From Austropuccinia psidii (lineage: Eukaryota > Basidiomycota > Pucciniomycetes > Pucciniales > Sphaerophragmiaceae): a stretch of DNA of 64,000 nt. A program made the position numbers and the translations under genes. The stretch lies in the NCBI GenBank assembly GCA_023105745.1, contig JALGQZ010000014.1, positions 7,683,888 through 7,747,887 on the forward strand, written 5' to 3'. Shown piece by piece: positions 57,011-64,000 of the stretch (its first letter is position 1; every line of letters begins with the position of its first letter). Under the pieces are notes generated by a model. That model worked only from the letters and a program-made list of their open reading frames with translations, did no database searches and was not told the origin of the DNA.

Positions 57011-60000
57011 AGAGTGTTGTGGGAACTCCTCTGCATGTGGGATAAAATGAGGCAGTATCTGAAAGGGGAAATTACAAGAAAACAGTTTTGAATTTCTGTT
57101 TGGGACTTGTAACCCTTGCTCTGCTCATGTGCTAGAATAATCTAGACTGCCCTTCCTAATATGCTAAGTTATCTTTACTGAGTTCACCAAATCAATTTTA
57201 TTATTGATAGTGGCTTGATCAGAAAATATTAGACTCAACAATCCTAATCAGAATTTTCTCTACTCAAAACAATGGTTATTTAAGACCTTAACAAATAAAT
57301 TCTTTTTAAAACTTTCAGCAGGCTGAGTGGATTCCACCAGATGATAGTACAAAAATATAAAAAATAATATAATAACCAAAATAAATAAAAAATAACAAGA
57401 AACACTATCTTCTAATACAAAACCACAAAATATTTTTTTCTGGATAATTCTTGGATAAATATAGAAACTAATAGCTAGGATAACAGCAATCTTCAATTCT
57501 CTGAAATAATAAACTTGAAAAGGATAAAAATATATTTCAAGCCCTTTATGATGGGATTGATAGGCTACTAATCTAATAATTGCTAATTATATAGTATAAT
57601 ATGGGTAGTCTAATGTTATGTTTTGTGTTGTCATGTAATAATATATTATATGATCTCTTCTGGTTTTTTTTGATAATAATACTAGCTAGTTGCTATAGGT
57701 TCAATATCAATCTTAACTAAAACACTAAAGTATTTTAAATTTGATTTTGTTCCTTTATGATAATCTATTAGGTATTACCCAATAAATACAAATCCACTTT
57801 TATTGTAAAAGTAGTAAAATTACTTTGGTTGTGCAGTTTATGTTTTAAAACAAGCAAAATTACTCTCTTTGAGGAATTTTACAACAAAAACCAGCCCAAA
57901 ACTAATTGAAAATGATTAGGTTTTATTTTAAAGCCTACAAAATTACTTTGGTTTGATGGTTTTCTTTTAAAACTCTCTAAAAATTACTTTTAAGGATTTA
58001 AACACTAAACTCCAGAGACGCCTTGCTCATGAGCTTCAAGCTTTAAGATCCTGATTAAATAAGGCACTAGTATACCTGCTAGTAAGGGATGAATTAAAGT
58101 CTTTTCACACTATTGGTTCTCTTGATCTATGTCAACAACAAACCTCAGTTACTAGGCTTAATTTATCAAGTAAATTTCTAGTATACCTCCTAGAAGAGGG
58201 ATCAGAAAAAATAAATTCAATTTACAATTTCTAGATGGGGAAAAGGGAAAAAGTGGGAGAGAGGGCCTCTATTCATATCCGTGGGGCCCTCCATAGGAGC
58301 GCAAAAAAGAGGGGACTTTGAAATTCTCAGCCTCTGGTGGCTGTGCAAAGCTGTGCAAACTTTAATTTTGGATTTTCAGGGCAATGTGTTGTGACGTGAC
58401 ATGAGTCTGGATTTCTGATCAATCAGATTGCTTCACTTGACTTTTCCTAATGATGTGACATGTTTATGACCAATCAGATCCATTCATTCTTATCTCTCCT
58501 ATTTACATGTGACATGTGGCTGTGAAATACAGTTAAACCTTAATTTCTGGCCCTGGAACCCTTATCTCCATGTATTACTCAATTGATTACTAATCTGTCA
58601 GCTGATTTTCCTGTATTATAGTTTCTGGATTCCTGTATTACTCATTGACCTAAATTACCTGTATTACCTGTATTATTCCTTAAAATTCCCAAATCTTTTA
58701 TATTCCTTCCAAAATTCAGTCACACTCTTCATCTCTGCAGCTTGAATGAGAACTTTGGGGGTTACATTCACAGAAAGGTTGATGTAATATGGCCTTTCCA
58801 ATTCAACAATAAATATTTCAGTCTTCAAAAATCAATCATTTAATTATCTAAAGGAACTCAATGATGCTTATCCCCTCTTTGGGTGGTTCATAACAGAAAA
58901 AATACATGAAATTTCCCAAAATTGATACTTCAAAAGTGTTTTGTTCCACACCTTGATCCTTCTATGTCCCCTATGATGCCTACAACTCTGCTCTTTATTA
59001 ATTGGAATCCTCATTGTGACTCTGATTATGTTAATCACCCAATTGCTTATATTTAAGCATATTAAAAAGATATATATTAAAAAAAATTATTTACAGAGAA
59101 AATTGAAAAATATCTTTGATTTGGGTACTGTCCATCACAATTATGTGTTGGATAGTGCAGTGGGGTGACACTGACAGAGCAAATCTGTGGTCAATTTTCC
59201 TTAATGAATCTATCATTTGTGTTATTCCATGTTTATTTTACTGTTAATTTTCCCAAAGGTGATTTCATACTATTGATATCATCTTTTATATAAATAATTA
59301 CCATAAAAATAAAAAATCTATTCAGCTGAACTGTCATGGTATACCACAGTGTTGACACATGCATATATGAATTGAGGAATAGCGGCGGGTTGACATTGCT
59401 GCAGGAATTGTGAATAAGGTTGGTTTGTTTATAAATATCTATGGTTGATGTGCAAGTGCTTAGGAGTGCTATTAATTGGCAAAAAAGTTGAGTGATTATT
59501 CATGAACGGGGAGATGATTGGCACCAATTGAGGATTTTATCCAATTTGCAATGGTGGCTGAGCTGCAGGAGATAAAGTGTAACATGTCTCATCTGGATGG
59601 GGGAATTGGTTATGAGGTTATTTGGGTAAAATGCCATACTGCTCAATGCTCATACATATTCTATTTTATTTACACATGGTGATACTGTGGGTTTGACACT
59701 TGAGGGGTGTTCCATTAGGGATGTGTCAAAATTGAATTGAGGGGATTAACATTCAAACCATGTACGCTGGCACACCATCATACATGGTTTAAGCCTTATT
59801 ACAGACACAATGATATAGCTCTATTACATAAGAATTTGGAGTGGAGCAAAAGTCTTGTTATTTGCTTTGAGTGCAGAAGGCTTTTAATCAATTGGAATGC
59901 GATCTGGATTGTCTTGCATTTCTTGAAAAGGTGATGTCACTTTTGTGGGTAAATCCTTCATGAATATACCCTTATACAGATAAAGAATGCTGGGGAATTT

Positions 60001-60358
60001 TGATGCATATATTGGCAGTTTGGATGATTTGCACAATGTGACAAGGTGGAGGGGGAGATGTTTATTGAATCTGGATACTTATTGGTGAAGGATCCCCTTT
60101 GAGATCAAGGAAATATCACATTATATTCTGGTAGGCCATGCAGTGTGGTTTGCGACAAAAGCGGAGGAGCTCAAGAGTAGGCAGGGAGAATCCTCCTAAA
60201 AATGGTCTTATTAGACTTCTGCAAGAGACTTGGTTCCCACTTTTCATAGAATCTCTCTATCATAAATTTGAAAATCTTTCATCTAAAATCACTCTATTAT
60301 ATCATAATACTGAATTGTTTTATCAAGTTGAAAATCTTACTGTAGTTTTTTAGCCCCT
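57011..60358. other. Stretch without a recognisable gene
   Basis: 57011-58000 is AT-rich with nothing visible. 58000-58800 is more mixed, with GGGCCTCTATTCATA and CCTGTATTACCTGTATTACC and a run of TGTGACATG words, suggestive of another LTR whose ends I could not identify. 59340-60350 has the composition of the following pseudogene and may be its upstream part. TTTTTTAG just before 60353 looks like a splice acceptor preceding the ATG at 60359. Confidence 0.4.
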
Positions 60359-62400
60359 ATGTCATCTTCCAAGCCACATAGATCCTGTTCAGGTTCTGTT
60401 CATGACTCAGATAGTGAATCTAACATAGAGTATGTTCAAACACAGTCCCCAATGAGCCCCAAAATTACACTAACAACCCCTATTGCATCCTCAATGAATG
60501 TATCAGGTCTCAACATTGATGTGGGGAATCTGACGGCTCAAACTTCAAGCACTTGGTCAATCCCAAAAATTTCTGTCACTTCAATTCCCCTGAATCCCAC
60601 TAATACACAAATGCATATGTCTGAGGGGCCAGGAAGTACACCTGAAATATCATCAAAGGCTAACCCCCAATCAAAATTTCCGCATGACTTCCTCCTGAAT
60701 CCTGGTCAGAATCCAGTTGCATCGCAGGAACCCTTTGGGTGAAGTAAAAAGCCAACCCTCAATATTGCATCAGGATCTCAGGTTCATGTGGGTGATGGGG
60801 GGAAACAAAAAAGCCCATTGGAAAATGTTACTCGGAGTGGTCTGTAGGAAAGAAATCCAGGATTGATGCTTCATCAAAGTAAGTCATTTTGAGGTTGGAG
60901 TATAAACCTTTTCACAATCTGATATGTTTCATTCATCTGTTAGATATAGAACCAAAAGGAAAGTAAGTCTGATATAAGGAGCCAATCAAAGATTGTGAGT
61001 ATGACCAGTCTGTATGAATTTTGGATGTGTTAACTGATTATTTGCATGGCAGGTGATGAACTTTATGCATCTTTGCCTCTGCTCCATAAAGAAAAAGTCA
61101 CTGGACATCATTATCCATATGCCTCCAAACCAAGAGCAGCTCATGCCAGTTAATCAACAGAAAAAATTGTGGATGATGAGGATAAGAGCATGTCTCCCAA
61201 TCACAGTGAAACAAGTGATGACCCAAGGAGGGTCAATTTCATGGCGCATGAGGAGGGAACTCAGTCAAATAGTGAGTTCACCCATCCTCAAATGCCCCTC
61301 ACCCAGAGTATACTTGAACAATCCAAGGTCAGACAGAAAAGGAACCAGGCTCGCAAAGCTCACAATGTGGCAAAACGTGCAAGCCAGAAGGTGGAACAAA
61401 GATGTCTGAAAGCGTAACTTCCAGAAAATGTCCATGGGATGAGATCAGCTGTACATGCCCATTGCCTGATCCTACTAAAAGTGAGGGATAAGGATTTTTC
61501 CTAACTACCAGCACCACCCGGCACAGAAGAGCGTTAAATTGCAATTCAAGTTGCTGGTCATCTGGGATATGTCCCCAAGAATGGTTTTCATGAGCCATCA
61601 GCACAGGTTCAGTCTCAAGGTTTCCCAAGCTACTGCAAAAATGATATCCAAATATTAGGACTAAAGTGATTCACTTGGGACTGGGAGAGCTCATGCAGAC
61701 ATCTGTTCAACAAGTTGATGTCTATGGTGTTTTACCATACCTTCCATCTTGCACTTGTCAGCACCAAGTATCATCATTACTGTTGGAACAAGGATCATAA
61801 TAACTATGGGGTCATGGCAGCTTTAATGGAGAAATATTTCACTTATTTGAAAGGAGAATGGAAGTCTATTCAAAAGGATGTGGAGTATTTGGTAAAAATA
61901 AGGAGAATTAAAATCTTCCAAAGATTTTTCAAAGGGCTAGTTACTGTATCTCTTCTTCATTGTGAAGTAAGTCTGATAATAATCTAATTGATGATGTGAA
62001 GACCTGTGAGTGCTGCGGTGAATGGTGTGATATGGCTAAATTTCCAATTCTAGCATCATAATTCAATGACCCTTGAGTATGCTCAGATACTGAGGAGGTA
62101 GTGGAAAATGGCTGTCAAGTTTACCGCAAAGTGGGATTACGCTGGCGCTCATGCTTATTCAATGAATTGGTATTAAAAATGGATAAATACATAGAGTTTT
62201 GTAATCGGATTAAAAAAAGGGTAAAAAAACTATTGATAGATTGCCAGAAATATGACTGATAGATGATGGTGTTATTCCACAAGGCCTATATTCTCAGGCA
62301 TTTGATCAAGAGTGGCTCAAAAGTTGTAGTAAGATGCAGACTATTGCCCTCAAAATACTTGACATGCCAGTTATTAGGCCTAATGGTGATGCTCTGAAAT
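60359..62400 (+). pseudogene. Repeat-encoded gene H (multi-exon, broken)
   Basis: Function not recognised. The 127-residue frame MSSSKPHRSCSG... (60359-60742) is Ser/Thr/Pro-rich and ends at a TGA. The frame continues (KKPTLNIASGSQVHVG, SPLENVTRSGL), is broken by a TAG, and reaches a donor GTAAGT at 60879. A possible 19-nt exon at 60944-60962 is followed by an acceptor GGCAG at 61052. Next come ELYASLPLLHKEKVTG, VDDEDKSMSPNHSETSDD and KRNQARKAHNVAKRASQKVE. Then come AIQVAGHLGYVPKN, YHHYCWNKDHNNYG and YFTYLKGEWKSIQKDVEYLV (61715-61930), and near 62100-62400 VYRKVGLRWRS, LFNELVLKMDKYIEF and PVIRPNGDALK in shifting frames. The basic lysine-rich middle could bind nucleic acid. From memory it belongs to a multicopy family of Austropuccinia predicted proteins. 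Confidence 0.5.
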
Positions 62401-63547
62401 AACCTATTAATATAAATGTATAGTACAGTTACACATTAACAATTTGTGAATTATTTGTGCAGGTGTAATACAATCTGATTATTATTTCCTAAATATGCAA
62501 CAACTTGCTAAATAAGTTAGAATATAAGCAATATGAATTGGAATGTATCACCCTCTCCCTTAGAAATAATACTCTATTCCTCATTCACATTGAGGAAATA
62601 TTGAAGAAGCTCAATCCAGGTCATGGTGTGCATAATTGTGGACCTGTGACGGGGTGAAAAGGAGTTATTAACTTTGTCAAATGCAAATTAGCTAACATCA
62701 GGAAGCCTCATGCAGTTAAGGAGTTTTTCTTTTCTTGGACCTATTGGTGATTGGAATATGGGATTACCATAAAGAAAGATTTCAGAATAGTAATACAATG
62801 AGGGAGAAAGAAGAGCTTGAAAGGTACCTTCCGCATGTTGACCTCAACTGAATGACCCTCACAGGTCATTGTTGGCCAATATGATGGAGTTGATCAACAG
62901 CCTGAGCCTCAATGGCTGGGTTCCAATTGGGCTCCTGGAGAGGTGGATGTCAGAGTCCAAAAATCAGGGTAGAATTATGGGGGTCCCCTCACCATCAAAT
63001 AGACAATATTAGCACACATTATGTTGAGGCCAGTTCCAGCTGTGGCAATGAATGCAATGAGTACTTCACATTGAGGATTATTGGAGAAGTTCTCCAGGAC
63101 ACTCTCCTGCGCTCATGCTGTAGTTTTTCAATCAATCCATGCTGAAAGGATAGAGTGATGGGCAAGTGCAATAAAAATTCTACCATAAAAAATGGTCAGA
63201 TGGATTTAATTGGTAAAGAATGCATATCAGAACTAACTCAAAAGTCAAGAAATTGGGTTCATTGGGTGTAAACCAGCAATTTGGTTAGATCACACTTTGA
63301 TTGCTTGTTATTCAGTAAGCTTTTTAGGAGGTGTGCAATTTTACTACTCATCATGAATGTTTCCACATCCACAATAGTTCACATGATTGTTGAGGAGTTA
63401 TCCTGAGTGCTCCTGCCCTTGTGGTCTTCCAAATCCGCATCTGCCATTGTGTTAAGAATTATGTGATGTTTACAACATATTTGCAGCTTATTAATATTTC
63501 TGAAGAACTCTCCTGGTCCTTTGCTTTTGGATGATAGGAATTCTTTG
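62401..63547. other. Downstream part of the gene H repeat, unrecognised
   Basis: Mixed base composition, less AT-rich than neighbouring spacers. Only short frames are present, such as plus 62912-63145, with no domain. It ends at the LTR-C start. Confidence 0.35.
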
Positions 63548-64000
63548 TGTCAGGCTGAGTGTATGATAAAAGTATTAAAATGTATTTAAAACTTTTAACT
63601 ATGACTGTAACACTGTAAAGAAGGATTTGAAAATAGTTATAAGAGATAAAGAGGTTTTAATTCAAGAATAAAAAGGCTTTACTATATGAGATATAGTGGT
63701 GGTGAGCACTGTTGAAAGCCCGGGGTGCAGCTTTACCTGTTGGGTTACAATAATTAAGATTATAGTTATACCTGTTTATTACCCAAGAGTAAAACCGTTT
63801 TTGACAGTTTACTACGTAGGCTATTCAAGAGCAGGATGAGGAAAGCATTTCTGGCTGTGAAAAGCCTCCTTTTTATCCTGAAATGGGGTGGAAGGGCTGT
63901 TAGACCTTTCCACGTACAGGAAGTGAAGATTGTTTCACTCTCTGAGACAGGCTTGTGGTTTGCAAGGACCTGTATAGACTGTATTTGGCTCAGATGTGGT
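63548..64000. mobile_element. LTR-C, second copy (runs off the window)
   Basis: Starts TGTCAGGCTGAGTGTATGAT and follows 11124 onward with substitutions and small indels. Shared words are GTGGTGGTGAGCACTGTTGA, GGTGCAGCTTTACCTGTTGG, GTTTTTGACAGTT and GGATGAGGAAA. About 450 bp lie in the window. Whether it is solo or belongs to a full element cannot be seen. Confidence 0.8.

Noticed and set aside
1..64000. CRISPR arrays, rRNA genes, bacterial operons
   Set aside because: None seen; spliced genes and retrotransposons show a eukaryotic nuclear genome.

Overview
The window is AT-rich eukaryotic DNA made almost entirely of nested, decayed transposable elements. It contains one apparently intact host gene. 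I read it as a rust fungus and, from memory of predicted proteins, most likely Austropuccinia psidii (myrtle rust). The reasons are short GT-AG introns of 60-100 nt, Ty3/Gypsy polyproteins with very long LTRs, and several repeat-encoded protein families I associate with that genome. The species call is recollection and was not checked.

Layout. 1-251 is the end of a Copia pol. 252-5067 is a solo LTR ('LTR-A', about 1.95 kb without its insert) split by a 2,866-bp foldback element that is nearly all inverted repeat. 5068-7045 and 13975-21775 are two copies of a larger repeat, here called B. B carries an unrecognised multi-exon gene ('gene G', both copies broken) and minisatellites built on CATAAGGA; the longer copy also spans a broken Tet-like 2OG-Fe(II) dioxygenase. 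Facing that dioxygenase is a broken multi-exon gene with a perfect Zn2Cys6 cysteine pattern (10991-13596), cut by an LTR of another family ('LTR-C', 11124-12519). A third LTR type ('LTR-D') sits inside B at 19759-21389. An LTR-A remnant (21776-22069) and an inverted LTR-A solo copy (22593-24362) follow.

26612-37116 is a structurally complete minus-strand Ty3/Gypsy element of 10,505 bp. It has two LTR-A copies, a TTTAT target duplication, a primer-binding site, a polypurine tract and gag-protease-RT-RNase H-integrase-chromodomain-like order. It is dead: it has several stops and frameshifts, and the protease aspartate is replaced by histidine.

42887-47346 (+) is the one intact gene. It is a 16-exon GH20 beta-N-acetylhexosaminidase of the HEXD-like type. 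The exon phases close on 849 codons plus stop, with a catalytic Asp-Glu pair at residues 418-419. Intron 7 is inflated by about 73 units of TTTTA.

Further right are a decayed hAT transposase split by another solo LTR-A (target duplication CCCAG), a divergent Gypsy 3' end, a second repeat-encoded multi-exon pseudogene ('gene H', 60359-62400) and the start of another LTR-C copy at the window edge. The long stretches 24.4-26.6, 37.1-42.9 and 47.3-51.2 kb hold no gene I can support. The most interesting candidate system is repeat B with its neighbours: a mobile or formerly mobile unit in which a Tet/JBP-like DNA-modification enzyme, a zinc-cluster protein and an unknown gene lie between CATAAGGA arrays.
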